The position numbers were made by a program, and so were the translations under genes. Under the pieces are notes generated by a model. The model searched no databases, had not been told where the DNA came from, and was given only the letters and a program-made list of their open reading frames with translations. From Cognataquiflexum aquatile (GTDB lineage Bacteria; Bacteroidota; Bacteroidia; Cytophagales; Cyclobacteriaceae): a stretch of 64,000 nucleotides of DNA. Where the stretch lies: contig NZ_QMIK01000003.1 of NCBI RefSeq assembly GCF_003316845.1, forward strand, positions 1-64,000, given 5' to 3'. Position 1 is the first letter of the stretch, and every line of letters begins with the position of its first letter. Of this stretch, positions 15,670 to 25,099 are shown in pieces.

Positions 15670-17478
15670 TCAACTTATATAAACACTTTCCTCAGGATAC
15701 TTATAATTCTGGCTTCTGGCTTTTTTGATAAATGCTACCAAAACTGTCAGCGTCCCAACCCTTCCCAAAAACATGATCAAAGTTACCACAAGTTTGCTTG
15801 CAGTGGTGAGTTTGGCAGTAATCCCCAAGCTCAAACCTACCGTTGAAAATGCCGAGAATATTTCAAATGCCACATCAAGGATGTGCAACTCCGGATTGAA
15901 AAGCATGACAAGAAAAACTCCCAATCCGATGACAAGGAAGGAAAGCTGGATCACTGCAAAGGCTTTTCTGATCGTCTCACCACTGATCTCACGGCTGAAA
16001 ACTTCCACTTTGGTCTTTCCTTTTGCCACACTCAAGGTATTGAGGACTGCTACGGCAAAGGTACTTGTTTTGAGCCCGCCACCGGTCGAACCCGGAGATG
16101 CTCCGATCCACATCAATATCAGGTAAATCAAGACCGTCGGAACTGCCATAGCTGTCATGTCCACGGTATTGAATCCTGCGGTCCGGGGGGTGACTGATCC
16201 AAAAAATGCGGTTACAAATTTCCCATATCCCGACAAGCCTTTGAGGGTATATTCAGACTCGAAATGGTAGTAGGAAAAAAATCCAACGACCAACAAAATA
16301 AAGGTTGTATAGACGATGAGCTTGATATTTATATTGACCACACGTGGCACATGTTTGTATTCCGCACCTTTGAAAATCATTTTTTTCGTTCCTATAAATA
16401 CATGCCTGAGGTAATTAAAATACCCTACGACTACAGGAAAGCCTATCCCTCCGATGATGATCGTCATGGCGATGATGAGGTGCACATTGTATTCGAGCCT
16501 GAATCCGGATTCATACAGTCCATTTTGGAGCGTAGAAAACCCGGCATTACAGAATCCCGATATGGAATGAAAAACTGAAAAGAACAACCTGTCCCCCACC
16601 CCTTGAAACAAGCCTTTTTCTATCAAGGAATATATCAACATCGCGGCTATTCCTTCTACCACTAGGGTAAATACGATGATTTTGACGAGGGTGGAATTGA
16701 TCCTGCCGATGTTATCTTCATTGATGAAGTCTTTGAGAAAAAGCTGGTTCTGAAGAGAATAGCCTCCCTTGAAGAAAAACCCAAAAAAGCTCGTAAATGT
16801 CATCATTCCCAATCCGCCCACCTGGAAGAGAATCATGATGATAAATTGCCCCATAAAGGTGAAATCCTTGGAAGTATCCAAAACAATCAGGCCTGTCACA
16901 CATACCGCCGAAGTGGAGGTGAAAAGCGCATCTACAAGTGAAATCCCGTTTGTCGTTGCATTTGGAAGCATCAACATCCCGGTGCCAATCACAATAACCA
17001 ATAAGAAACTCAGGATAAATACAACTGCCGGATGGATTTTAAGCTTATTGATAGCCAGACTCCACCTGCTCAGCTCGATCAGAAAAAGGATGAATATCAG
17101 CAAATTGACCAAAAATGACTTAATCTGTAGATTGGCGATTCTATAGTTTTGGTCTATCTGAAAACCTATCAGGTTGAAAACCGCTGCGACGAGAAGAAAG
17201 AGAATAATCAAGATCTCAATGACCAACCTTGAAGTCCGGTATTTTTCAGATTTCGAAAAAAGCCTTATGGTATAGCCTACAGAAAGTGCAATCAACAAGA
17301 TATTATAAAAAACCGCCAGTTTCCCGCTTTGGACGACTTTGCTAAAACCGATATCGTAGACCAAAATCCCAAAAGCCAAGAAACTCAAAATCTGTAATAT
17401 CCGGTCATTCCAATAAAATCCCTTTTTGGTAAGGTTGATTTTTTGGTCAGGACTTTGAAAAAAAGGCAATTCAGGCAT
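15670..17478 (-). CDS. ktrB: TrkH/KtrB-type potassium uptake membrane protein
   Basis: This 602-residue inner-membrane K+ transporter has repeated helix-pore-helix units with filter-like segments such as STSAVCVTGL, SISGFCNAGFS, TPRTAGFNT and STVGLSLG. It carries about four extra N-terminal helices (residues 25-145) in comparison with classical KtrB, as often seen in Bacteroidota. It is the first gene of the operon with ktrA. Uptake is driven by membrane potential or Na+. A TrkH name would be equally acceptable; the KtrA-length partner favours Ktr. Confidence 0.9.
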   Translation of the reverse strand: MPELPFFQSPDQKINLTKKGFYWNDRILQILSFLAFGILVYDIGFSKVVQSGKLAVFYNILLIALSVGYTIRLFSKSEKYRTSRLVIEILIILFLLVAAVFNLIGFQIDQNYRIANLQIKSFLVNLLIFILFLIELSRWSLAINKLKIHPAVVFILSFLLVIVIGTGMLMLPNATTNGISLVDALFTSTSAVCVTGLIVLDTSKDFTFMGQFIIMILFQVGGLGMMTFTSFFGFFFKGGYSLQNQLFLKDFINEDNIGRINSTLVKIIVFTLVVEGIAAMLIYSLIEKGLFQGVGDRLFFSVFHSISGFCNAGFSTLQNGLYESGFRLEYNVHLIIAMTIIIGGIGFPVVVGYFNYLRHVFIGTKKMIFKGAEYKHVPRVVNINIKLIVYTTFILLVVGFFSYYHFESEYTLKGLSGYGKFVTAFFGSVTPRTAGFNTVDMTAMAVPTVLIYLILMWIGASPGSTGGGLKTSTFAVAVLNTLSVAKGKTKVEVFSREISGETIRKAFAVIQLSFLVIGLGVFLVMLFNPELHILDVAFEIFSAFSTVGLSLGITAKLTTASKLVVTLIMFLGRVGTLTVLVAFIKKARSQNYKYPEESVYIS

Positions 17479-17595
17479 AGGTTTGATAAGTCACGAAATG
17501 TAGAAAAAATTTGGGGAACACGTAGAGAAATCGCGGGATTTATGCAATCTGAGGTATTCATTGCACCGGAGAAGTATTGAATTGCTTTTTTCCCA

Positions 17596-18201
17596 TCAAT
17601 CCTCCAATGCCAAAAAGATCATTTTCTTATGGGTCCTGTCTGTATAGATATAGAGCTTATTCTTGTCAATTTCGTACCGGATGGCATTTTGCAAACCGGC
17701 AAAATATTCTTCATCAGCAGCCTCTTCTTCCAACGTAGTGAAGTCTAATTTGTCTACGTAGATTTTCTCAGTAATGCTAAAGGAAATCAGAGGTTCGTTT
17801 GATACATTATAGCAACCTGATATTTTGGTTTTGAAACCTGTGGTCTCAAATGTCGGGAAGTCATTACAAGCTGGATTTTCCCCGGAAAATTTAGAGGGTT
17901 TTATCTCAAGAATGATTTTATAGACATTTTCCTTGTCCTCTCCGTCAAAGAAGAACTTAGCCCAACGTGCCGTGCAGGTCAATCCATCCAAAGAATTGTA
18001 TCGTGTGTCAAAAAACCCGGCAAATTCCCATTTTCCTTCTATTTCAAAAGTTCCTTGTTTGTCGCTTAGATCAAATTCGCAGACATTGAATCTTTCAGGT
18101 TTTGGGATTTCGGTGATGATTTCTTCTGGAATAACTGGATCATTGTCCCTGATACAGGAAAAAAGCAAAAATGATAGCAATAAAAGTGATAACCGACCCA
18201 T
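17596..18201 (-). CDS. Hypothetical lipoprotein
   Basis: This 201-residue protein begins with signal peptide LSLLLLSFLLFSC (lipobox LFSC). The mature part is acidic, has four further Cys (CEFDLSDKQG, LTCTARW, PACNDF, SGCYN) and a beta-rich pattern including GTFEIEGKWEFAGFFD. This recalls lipocalin/META-like small lipoproteins, but I do not recognise a named family. It stands alone on the minus strand between ktrB and lspA with its own promoter. Function unknown. Confidence 0.75.
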   Translation of the reverse strand: MGRLSLLLLSFLLFSCIRDNDPVIPEEIITEIPKPERFNVCEFDLSDKQGTFEIEGKWEFAGFFDTRYNSLDGLTCTARWAKFFFDGEDKENVYKIILEIKPSKFSGENPACNDFPTFETTGFKTKISGCYNVSNEPLISFSITEKIYVDKLDFTTLEEEAADEEYFAGLQNAIRYEIDKNKLYIYTDRTHKKMIFLALED

Positions 18202-18212
18202 AGCTTTATTAC

Positions 18213-18244
18213 CAAATATAGAAACTAACGTAATCCTAAGTCAA
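18213..18244 (-). promoter_or_regulatory. Bacteroidota-type promoter of the hypothetical lipoprotein
   Basis: On the minus strand TTG (18242-18244) and TATATTTG (18213-18220) are separated by 21 bases, fitting the TTG / TAnnTTTG consensus. The start codon follows 12 bases later. Confidence 0.6.
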
Positions 18245-18272
18245 TTTATTACATTTTCATGAAAGCTCAAAA

Positions 18273-18306
18273 AAAATCCCTTCAGGTCTTAATCTGAAGG
18301 GATTTT
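18273..18306 (-). terminator. Intrinsic terminator after lspA
   Basis: AAAATCCCTTCAG and CTGAAGGGATTTT form a perfect 13-pair stem with an eight-base loop. Read on the minus strand it is followed by a T run, and it lies just after the lspA stop. Confidence 0.85.
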
Positions 18307-18309
18307 GAA

Positions 18310-18957
18310 TCAGGCGTTTTCTTCGCCTTCTATAAACTGTTTCTGGATTTCATCTACTTCTTCTTCCTTTTTTTGGACGAGTTCTTCTTTGAAAAACCTC
18401 CCTTGGAATATCAGAATGATAGTAACCCCCACAAATATCGAAGCGTCTGCAATATTGAAAATCGGCCAAAGTGCGGTATAACTTCCTCCCCAGACTGGTA
18501 CCCACTCCGGAATAAAACCTTCCCAGATATCAATATAAAACATGTCAATCACCTGACCATGAAGCCAAGGGGTAGGGGCATTGTAAGGTGCGTTGTTCAG
18601 CCAAACACCATAAAACACACTGTCCACCAGGTTTCCTATCGCTCCTCCCAAAATCATGGAAATACAGATGATATAGGCAGGATGTAGATTTTTCTTGATG
18701 ATGTAATAGAGGTAGTATCCTATCCCAAACATGGCGATCAACCGAAAAGATGTCAACAGCAGTTTGCCGTATTCTGATCCTATCTGCATGCCAAAGGCCA
18801 TCCCGGGATTGGTGGTATAATGTAGCTTAAACCATTCTCCAATGACTTTAATCTGACCGGGTGTCCCAAAATCCATCTCGTTATGGACAATCATTTTGAC
18901 AGCTTGGTCAATGATAATCACCAATAGGGCGATTGCAAAATATTTCAAATACTTCAT
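18310..18957 (-). CDS. lspA: Lipoprotein signal peptidase (signal peptidase II)
   Basis: This 215-residue inner-membrane aspartic protease removes signal peptides from prolipoproteins after lipidation. Four membrane helices are visible (starting with KYFAIALLVIIIDQAVK). The catalytic aspartates lie in GNLVDSVFYG and FNIADASIFVG. An extra loop between these motifs (WLNNAPYN to SYTALW) makes it longer than the E. coli enzyme, which is usual in this phylum. I start at ATG 18957; ATG 18966 three codons upstream is possible. It lies 74 bases downstream of ileS on the same strand, as in many bacteria, and ends in a strong terminator. It serves the many lipoproteins encoded nearby. Confidence 0.95.
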   Translation of the reverse strand: MKYLKYFAIALLVIIIDQAVKMIVHNEMDFGTPGQIKVIGEWFKLHYTTNPGMAFGMQIGSEYGKLLLTSFRLIAMFGIGYYLYYIIKKNLHPAYIICISMILGGAIGNLVDSVFYGVWLNNAPYNAPTPWLHGQVIDMFYIDIWEGFIPEWVPVWGGSYTALWPIFNIADASIFVGVTIILIFQGRFFKEELVQKKEEEVDEIQKQFIEGEENA

Positions 18958-19031
18958 CGATAGCATTATAAAGCCACAGATTTAAGGATTTTTTGTAGAA
19001 TCTCCCCTATCTGTGGCGTGTTAATTTGATT

Positions 19032-22000
19032 TTATACTTTCTCTACCTTGACTGTCAATTCAAAATCATCCATGTCAAGTTGGGTTCCGTCACTCACAGA
19101 ACCGTTCACTTCCAACGAGAGCGCCTGTGTTTCGGTTTGGATGTAAGTGGCAAAATTTTCCAAAGCGCTATTGACCATGTCATCATGTTTGGCCACTTTG
19201 ATGGTGATTTTGTCCTGAACTTCCAGACCCATGTCCTTGCGGAGATTTTGGATCCTGTTGACCAAGTCTCTTGCTATTCCTTCCTGCTTCAGTTCTTCTG
19301 TCAAAGTCACATCCAAGGCCACTGTTACCCCATTGTCAGAAGCAACTGACCATCCCGGGATATCCTGAGAAGAGATCAACACATCTTCCAAAGTCAAGTT
19401 CACCGTTTCCCCATCCAGGGTCATATCAAATGAACCATTTTTTTCAATGGATGAAATTTCTTCTTTCCCCCATGCATTGATCGCAGCAGACACCTGCTTC
19501 AATTTCGGGCCAAATCTTTTTCCTAAAAGCGCAAAATTTGGCTTAACGGATTTTACCAAAATACCGGAAGTGTCATCTATGTATTCGATATCCTTGATAT
19601 TTACCTCAGATTTGATCAGGTCATCTACATGTTGGATCTGTGCTTTGGTTTTTTCATTCAAAACCGGGATCAAGACTTTTTGCAAAGGCTGTCTTACTTT
19701 GAGTTTTTCTTTTTTCCTCAGAGAGTGTACTAAAGAAGAAATATCCTGCGCCAACTGCATGCTTGCTTCCAGGTCTTCTTTGATCAGTTTTGGATCAGCA
19801 GCATTCCAATCTCCCAAGTGGACGGATTCAGGCAAAACCTGTCCCGCTTCCCTGCTGCTTTCCGTGAGGTTTTGGTACAACCAATCAGCATAGAACGGCG
19901 CAAAAGAAGACATCAACTGCGCAAGGCTTGACAGACATTCATACAAAGTCTCGTAGGCGGCCTGTTTGTCTTTGTTGATTTCTCCTCTCCAGAATCTTTT
20001 CCTTGCCAATCTTACATACCAGTTGGAAAGCTGATCGACGGTGAAGTTCATGATCGCACGGGTTGCCTTGGTCGCATCGTAATTGTCCATGGCGGCCTCT
20101 GTTTCGGAGATCAGGGACTGAAGCTTGGAGATGATCCATTGGTCCAGTTCCGCTCTTTCGAATACAGGTACTTTTTTGGCAGGATCATAGACAAAATGAT
20201 CCAGGTTGGCATAGAGCGCAAAGAAATTATAGGTGTTTTGCAGCGTTCCAAAGAACCTTCTCTGTACTTCTGCCACGCCCTCAAGGTTGAATTTGAGGTT
20301 GTCCCAAGGATTGGCATTGCTTAGCATGTACCACCTGAGCGCATCAGGACCATATTCATCCAGTGTTTTGAATGGATCCACAGCATTGCCCAATCGCTTG
20401 GACATTTTGTTGCCGTTCTTGTCCAAGACCAAACCGTTGGCAATGACATTTTTGAAAGCCACGGAATCGAAAAGCATCCCGGCTATGGCATGCAGTGTAA
20501 AGAACCAACCCCTTGTCTGATCCACGCCTTCGGCAATGTAATCTGCAGGATAATTGGCTTTAAAGATCTCCTCATTTTCAAAAGGATAATGCCATTGTGC
20601 ATAAGGCATTGCCCCGGAATCAAACCAAACATCTATCAAATCCGGTTCACGGAACATTTTTTCTCCTTTGGCAGAAACCAATACCACATCATCCACATAT
20701 GGACGGTGGAGGTCAACTTCTTTTCCTTCGAATGGAGAAGCTGCCATAAATCCTTTAGCAATGGACTTCGCCATTTCTTCATTCAATTCGGCAATCGAGC
20801 CGATACATTTCTCTTCCGTTCCGTCTGCTGTTCTCCAGATCGGAAGTGGCGTACCCCAAAATCTGGAGCGGCTTAGGTTCCAATCCACCAGATTTTCCAG
20901 CCAGTTGCCAAATCGGCCTGTACCCGTTGCTTCAGGTTTCCAGTTGATGGTTTTGTTCAGTTCTACCAATCTGTCCTTATAAGCTGTGGTTTTGATAAAC
21001 CAGCTTTCCAAAGGATAATAAAGGATCGGCTTGTCTGTTCTCCAGCAATGCGGATAGGTGTGTTCGTATTTTTCTACTTTGAAAGCCTTGTTTTCATTCT
21101 TCAGAATGATGGAGATGATTACATCGGTGTTTTTGTACTCCTTGTTGCTCTCATCGTCTTCGAGGTAATTTTTGACATAGAAATCATTCGCTCCCAATTC
21201 CTTGTGGGCGCTGATGCCGTGTTCTTTCATTTTTGCAGCAAGGTATTCACCGACAACAGGCAGGAATTTTCCTTGTCTGTCCACTACCGGAATGTCATTT
21301 CCCAAGTCGTCTTTGACAAATATTCCGGGTATATTTTGTTGTACCAAAGTCCTGAAATCGTCCGCACCGAAGGCTTTTGCCAAGTGCACGATGCCGGTAC
21401 CGTCTTCAGTGGTCACATAATCGCCTGCCACTACCGTAAATGCCGGATGCGGCAAAGCCAAACCTGCAATCGGGAAAAGCTGCTCATATTCCCAACCCAA
21501 AAGGTCTTTGCCTTTGTATTCCTCTATGATCTCATAAGGGATCAATTTGTCTCCGGCTTTGAAATCCGCCATGGCGATTTCCTGTGCTTTTGGATTGAGG
21601 TAAGCGCCCATTCTGGCTTTTGCCAATATGACATTTACCGGTTCGAAGGTGTAGGGATTGAAAGTCCGGACTTTGACATAGTCGAGTTTTTCCCCTATGG
21701 CCAAAGCCGAGTTGGAAGGCAAGGTCCAAGGTGTGGTTGTCCAGGCAAGGATGTAGGTATTGTCCTGTCCTTTGACTTTGAACTGTGCCGTGATGGAAGT
21801 GTCTTTGACATCCTTGTAGGTACCGGGCTGATTGAGTTCGTGCGAACTCAGACCTGTACCTGCCGCAGGAGAAAATGGCTGAATCGTATATCCTTTATAA
21901 AGCAAGCCTTTGTCATACAGCTTCCTCAAAAGGCTCCAAAGACTTTCAATATATTTTGGCTCGAAAGTGATATAAGGATCATCCAAATCTACCCAATAGC

Positions 22001-22418
22001 CGATTTTCTCGGTCAGGTCATCCCATTCATGTTTGAAACGCATGACCGTCTCGCGGCATTTTTGGTTGTATTCTTCGACGGAGATTTTCTTTCCGATATC
22101 CTCTTTGGTGATGCCGAGTTCTTTTTCAACCTGCAATTCCACCGGAAGTCCGTGTGTATCCCAACCCCCTTTTCTTTTTACCTGAAATCCTTTGAGCGTT
22201 TTGTACCGGCAGAAAATATCTTTCAGGGTCCTTGCCATCACATGGTGGATACCCGGCGTACCGTTGGCAGACGGTGGTCCTTCAAAAAAAGTGAAGGTTT
22301 CGAAACCCTCTCTGTTGTCCACGGATTTTTTAAAAATGTCATTCTCTTTCCAGAATTGGAGGATATCTACTCCTATTTTGGGATAATCAACTTGTTTGAA
22401 CTCCTGGTATTTTTTCAC
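19032..22418 (-). CDS. ileS: Isoleucyl-tRNA synthetase
   Basis: This 1128-residue class I synthetase charges tRNA-Ile. It shows the HIGH-type motif GTPGIHHVMAR, the editing domain (TTPWTLPSN), the KMSKS motif NGNKMSKRLGNA and the anticodon-binding domain. The overall sequence and long C-terminus fit the eukaryote-like type of IleS found in Bacteroidota. No ATG start is present: GTG 22418 gives MKKYQEFKQVDYP, the normal N-terminus of relatives, and is preferred over GTG 22448 ten codons upstream. A 503-codon antisense frame inside it is a shadow of biased codons. Confidence 0.96.
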   Translation of the reverse strand: MKKYQEFKQVDYPKIGVDILQFWKENDIFKKSVDNREGFETFTFFEGPPSANGTPGIHHVMARTLKDIFCRYKTLKGFQVKRKGGWDTHGLPVELQVEKELGITKEDIGKKISVEEYNQKCRETVMRFKHEWDDLTEKIGYWVDLDDPYITFEPKYIESLWSLLRKLYDKGLLYKGYTIQPFSPAAGTGLSSHELNQPGTYKDVKDTSITAQFKVKGQDNTYILAWTTTPWTLPSNSALAIGEKLDYVKVRTFNPYTFEPVNVILAKARMGAYLNPKAQEIAMADFKAGDKLIPYEIIEEYKGKDLLGWEYEQLFPIAGLALPHPAFTVVAGDYVTTEDGTGIVHLAKAFGADDFRTLVQQNIPGIFVKDDLGNDIPVVDRQGKFLPVVGEYLAAKMKEHGISAHKELGANDFYVKNYLEDDESNKEYKNTDVIISIILKNENKAFKVEKYEHTYPHCWRTDKPILYYPLESWFIKTTAYKDRLVELNKTINWKPEATGTGRFGNWLENLVDWNLSRSRFWGTPLPIWRTADGTEEKCIGSIAELNEEMAKSIAKGFMAASPFEGKEVDLHRPYVDDVVLVSAKGEKMFREPDLIDVWFDSGAMPYAQWHYPFENEEIFKANYPADYIAEGVDQTRGWFFTLHAIAGMLFDSVAFKNVIANGLVLDKNGNKMSKRLGNAVDPFKTLDEYGPDALRWYMLSNANPWDNLKFNLEGVAEVQRRFFGTLQNTYNFFALYANLDHFVYDPAKKVPVFERAELDQWIISKLQSLISETEAAMDNYDATKATRAIMNFTVDQLSNWYVRLARKRFWRGEINKDKQAAYETLYECLSSLAQLMSSFAPFYADWLYQNLTESSREAGQVLPESVHLGDWNAADPKLIKEDLEASMQLAQDISSLVHSLRKKEKLKVRQPLQKVLIPVLNEKTKAQIQHVDDLIKSEVNIKDIEYIDDTSGILVKSVKPNFALLGKRFGPKLKQVSAAINAWGKEEISSIEKNGSFDMTLDGETVNLTLEDVLISSQDIPGWSVASDNGVTVALDVTLTEELKQEGIARDLVNRIQNLRKDMGLEVQDKITIKVAKHDDMVNSALENFATYIQTETQALSLEVNGSVSDGTQLDMDDFELTVKVEKV

Positions 22419-22534
22419 GGTATTCCTTGGGGTTTTATTTTTTCCCACCCAAAACTCCAGATTTCTGAATTGATCCTTGGGCGGATATGTCTATATGAAA
22501 AGGGTCAAATAACTAACCCTTTCAAAAGCAGGCA

Positions 22535-22542
22535 CAAAGTTA
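22535..22542 (-). promoter_or_regulatory. Possible promoter box of ileS
   Basis: TAACTTTG on the minus strand matches TAnnTTTG about 115 bases before the ileS start; no good TTG partner was found at the expected distance. The rest of the 22449-22630 gap shows nothing recognisable. Confidence 0.4.
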
Positions 22543-22630
22543 AGAGATTTTGGGGTTAAGAAGGAATACTTTAGGAAAATGATCATCAGGACATATTTTA
22601 TTAAATGAAGGTTTGTGAAAATTAAACCAA

Positions 22631-22653
22631 TTACTTATGTTTGACGTAAGTAA
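22631..22653 (+). promoter_or_regulatory. Probable HigA operator
   Basis: TTACTTA and TAAGTAA flank a short centre with further GT/AC pairing, making a 23-base near-palindrome with 9 of 11 positions symmetrical. It ends 12 bases before higB. Xre-type antitoxins normally bind such dyads to repress their own operon. Confidence 0.65.
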
Positions 22654-22665
22654 ACTTATTTTTGA

Positions 22666-22947
22666 ATGATCAACTCATTTGGCAGCAGGGAAACAGAAAA
22701 AATTTGGCAGGGAGAAGTTTCCAAAAAGCTTCCATTTGAAATCCAAAATACGGCAAGGCGAAAGTTGAGAATGATCAATAACGCAGCAAACATCAATGAT
22801 TTGAGAATTCCGCCGGCAAATCATTTGGAAAAATTGAGTGGCAACCTTGTTGGATTTTATAGCATCAGGATAAATGATCAATGGAGAATTATATTTCAAT
22901 GGGATGGTAGCCACGCCAATGAAGTGGAAATCATAGATTACCATTAA
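22666..22947 (+). CDS. higB: HigB-type toxin, RelE/ParE superfamily
   Basis: This 93-residue protein has the HigB pattern: an N-terminal segment FGSRETEKIWQGE, the central basic helix NTARRKLRMINNA, LRIPPANHLEKLSG, and the C-terminal strands YSIRINDQWRIIFQW ending in VEIIDYH. HigB toxins cleave mRNA on the ribosome. The toxin precedes its antitoxin, the order typical of hig loci. Key basic and C-terminal His residues are present, so it looks intact. The start is ATG 22666, 12 bases after the palindromic operator. Confidence 0.93.
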   Translation: MINSFGSRETEKIWQGEVSKKLPFEIQNTARRKLRMINNAANINDLRIPPANHLEKLSGNLVGFYSIRINDQWRIIFQWDGSHANEVEIIDYH

Positions 22948-22960
22948 GCAAAATTTGAGT

Positions 22961-23251
22961 ATGGAAAAATTGAATAATATACATCCGGGAGAAGTTTTGA
23001 AAGTGGAATTTCTCGAGCCAATGGGACTGACAGCTTACAAGCTGGCCAAGGCGATATTCATTCCCCAAAATAGGTTGAGTGAAATCATCCATGGAAAAAG
23101 GAGTATTACAGTAGACACAGCCATAAGGTTTTCCAAATTTTTTGGAACAAGTCCTAAATTTTGGCTTGGTCTTCAGATGGATTATGATTTGGAGGAAAAG
23201 AAACTGGAGGAATCCCCGGATATTCAGGAAATTAAAGCATTTCAAGAATGA
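22961..23251 (+). CDS. higA: HigA-type antitoxin with Xre HTH
   Basis: This 96-residue antitoxin starts MEKLNNIHPGEVLKVEFLEP and has a helix-turn-helix with YKLAKAIFIPQNRLSEIIHG (about 30-55) and SPKFWLGLQMDYDL, all typical of HigA. It neutralises HigB and represses the operon. ATG 22961 is preferred to the TTG two codons upstream. It follows higB by 13 bases and overlaps the next gene by 4 bases (ATGA), so that gene is translationally coupled. Confidence 0.93.
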   Translation: MEKLNNIHPGEVLKVEFLEPMGLTAYKLAKAIFIPQNRLSEIIHGKRSITVDTAIRFSKFFGTSPKFWLGLQMDYDLEEKKLEESPDIQEIKAFQE

Positions 23252-23700
23252 GCAAAACGATCCTTTCCTCCCAAGCAGTCAATGAACTTCTTGTCAGAAC
23301 AGAAAAATTGAATCCCGATATCAAAGCCAATTGGGGTCTGATGACCGCTACCGAGATGCTTGTCCACTGTAATTTGGCCCATCAGGGAATTCTCAAAGCT
23401 CCCAAATCTGACAAAAGTGCGACATTCAGACAGCTGATGTTCAAGTTTGTCTTCTTCAATATCAGAAGTGAATTCCCAAAGCTGGCCAAAGGTCCAAAGA
23501 GATTTCAAACTGCAGGAAATGCTCCGGACGCTTCCTTTGAAGAAGAAAAATCAAAATTTATTCACATCCTGAGTAAATACCCTAAAATAGATTATGCTTT
23601 GGAAGCGTCACATCCCGTTTTTGGTCCACTGACCCATCAGCAATGGGGAATATTTGTGTGGAGGCATGTGGACCACCACCTCAGGCAATTCGGAGTTTAA
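23248..23700 (+). CDS. DUF1569 family protein (DinB-like fold)
   Basis: This 150-residue protein has NPDIKANWGLMTATEMLVHC near residue 25 and ends with WGIFVWRHVDHHLRQFGV, the pattern of DUF1569 with probable metal-binding His residues (about 39, 142, 143). The family belongs to the DinB/YfiT-like four-helix superfamily; some members are thiol transferases or metal enzymes, but this one has no known reaction. It overlaps higA by 4 bases and is therefore part of the hig operon, although nothing shows that it acts in the toxin-antitoxin system. Confidence 0.8.
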   Translation: MSKTILSSQAVNELLVRTEKLNPDIKANWGLMTATEMLVHCNLAHQGILKAPKSDKSATFRQLMFKFVFFNIRSEFPKLAKGPKRFQTAGNAPDASFEEEKSKFIHILSKYPKIDYALEASHPVFGPLTHQQWGIFVWRHVDHHLRQFGV

Positions 23701-23722
23701 AGCGGTAATTTTTTTGTCAGAA

Positions 23723-25075
23723 TCAGGTTCCAGGAAGGGAAATACCTTTTACTCTCCGGTAAAGGGATAGCGCGTACCTGTCCGTCATTCCTGAAATAAA
23801 ATCCACCAAAGCGCGAAGCAACGGATAGGGATTGACTTTGATTTCCCATCCATCTAAAGGAAAATCTTCTGGCAGCAACCTCAGGATACTTTTGTCTTTG
23901 CCTGAATACAGTTCGGTCTGGTAGAATTTATGGTTCAGCGCTTTTGAAAAAACTTCCAATAAACCCTCCAAAACCTGAAAACCTGCAGCTTCTTTTTCTA
24001 AAACAGGTTTGGACCTGTAGATTTTTTTCACAGAAAGGTGAGAGATTTTTTCAAGCGGTTTGGCGGATGGAATAATGTCAGTGAGTGCCTTGTCAAAGTC
24101 ACCGCTAAGAATCGCCTCTTCATTGGCACAAAAAGCTTCCACCGCTTCGCTGATCAAACTTCCGATCGTCATGGCCCGCAGAATGGCCAATTTTTGGGAG
24201 TCTGTTTTGTATTTCTCTAATTTTTCAGGTTTGAATTTGTCCCCCAATATCTCGGCAAGCAATTCAATGGTCTGCTCAATGCTTACCAAACCCATGGTGC
24301 AACCGTCTTCGAGGTCAATGATGCTATAGCAGATATCATCGGCTGCTTCCACCAAAAAAGCAAGTGGATGCCTCAACCAACATTCTGCATTTATTTTGGT
24401 CAGTCCCAATTCTGAGGCGAGTTGGGCGTAGTCTTTTTGCTGGTCGGTAAAGAACCCAAATTTCTTCTGACTTCTGCGGTTGTGGTCTCTTTTGAAAATG
24501 TGGGATGGCCTTGGATATTTTGTAAATGCAGCCAAGGTTGCATAAGAAAGTTTCAATCCGTTATCCTTGGAAACCAACATCCTAAAGCCTTGGGCATTTC
24601 CCTCAAAGTTTGTCAAATCATCCCATTCATGGGGTTTGACATGGGTGCGCCAAATGTAGCCATATGGGTGGTGCTTGAAAAAATCAGAGATGGCCTCCTC
24701 ACCGGCATGTCCAAAGGGCGGATTTCCGATATCATGTGCCAATGCCGCAGCTGCCACGATGGCACCAAAATCAGAGGAATGGATTCCTTTTTCGGCGAGA
24801 TTGGGATATTTACTGATGAGGTATTCACCGGCGGACTTTCCCAAAGACCTGCCTACGCTGGATACTTCCAGGCTATGGGTAAGTCTGGTATGGACAAAAT
24901 CATTTTCAGGGAGCGGAAAAACCTGGGTTTTGTCCTGAAGATTTCTAAACGGAGCAGAAAAAATGATCCGGTCGTAATCTATTTCAAACTCACTTCTAAA
25001 AGATTCAGGAGAGGAATTTTCTTTTTTCGAAGAATCAAACCTGTCCGAACTTAATAATTTTTCCCATTGCATCAT
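23723..25075 (-). CDS. dgt: Deoxyguanosinetriphosphate triphosphohydrolase (dGTPase)
   Basis: This 450-residue HD-domain hydrolase splits dGTP to deoxyguanosine and triphosphate. Metal-binding residues are seen in HTRLTHSLEVSSVGRSLG and AHDIGNPPFGHAGEEAI, with a further Asp in EAADDICYSIIDLEDG. Length and order fit the Dgt family. The start at ATG 25075 (MMQWEKLL) follows a perfect TATTTTTG box by four bases; the frame extends further upstream but no homologous residues are there. It ends 22 bases from the convergent DUF1569 gene and is divergent from the DUF4382 gene. Confidence 0.93.
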   Translation of the reverse strand: MMQWEKLLSSDRFDSSKKENSSPESFRSEFEIDYDRIIFSAPFRNLQDKTQVFPLPENDFVHTRLTHSLEVSSVGRSLGKSAGEYLISKYPNLAEKGIHSSDFGAIVAAAALAHDIGNPPFGHAGEEAISDFFKHHPYGYIWRTHVKPHEWDDLTNFEGNAQGFRMLVSKDNGLKLSYATLAAFTKYPRPSHIFKRDHNRRSQKKFGFFTDQQKDYAQLASELGLTKINAECWLRHPLAFLVEAADDICYSIIDLEDGCTMGLVSIEQTIELLAEILGDKFKPEKLEKYKTDSQKLAILRAMTIGSLISEAVEAFCANEEAILSGDFDKALTDIIPSAKPLEKISHLSVKKIYRSKPVLEKEAAGFQVLEGLLEVFSKALNHKFYQTELYSGKDKSILRLLPEDFPLDGWEIKVNPYPLLRALVDFISGMTDRYALSLYRRVKGISLPGT

Positions 25076-25078
25076 GTC

Positions 25079-25095
25079 CAAAAATACTAATTTTA
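25079..25095. promoter_or_regulatory. Overlapping divergent promoter boxes
   Basis: TATTTTTG on the minus strand (25079-25086) faces dgt, and TAATTTTA on the plus strand (25088-25095) faces the DUF4382 gene. Each lies only 4-5 bases from its start codon, so both transcripts would have almost no leader. Confidence 0.45.
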
Positions 25096-25099
25096 CCCT

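Noticed and set aside
21048-22559. 503-codon open frame antisense to ileS
   Set aside because: It lies wholly opposite the well-supported IleS and shows no domain; long antisense frames arise from its codon bias.
22657-22664. TATTTTTG as promoter box of higB
   Set aside because: It ends one base before the start codon and has no TTG at proper spacing; the real start of transcription is probably upstream in or near the dyad.
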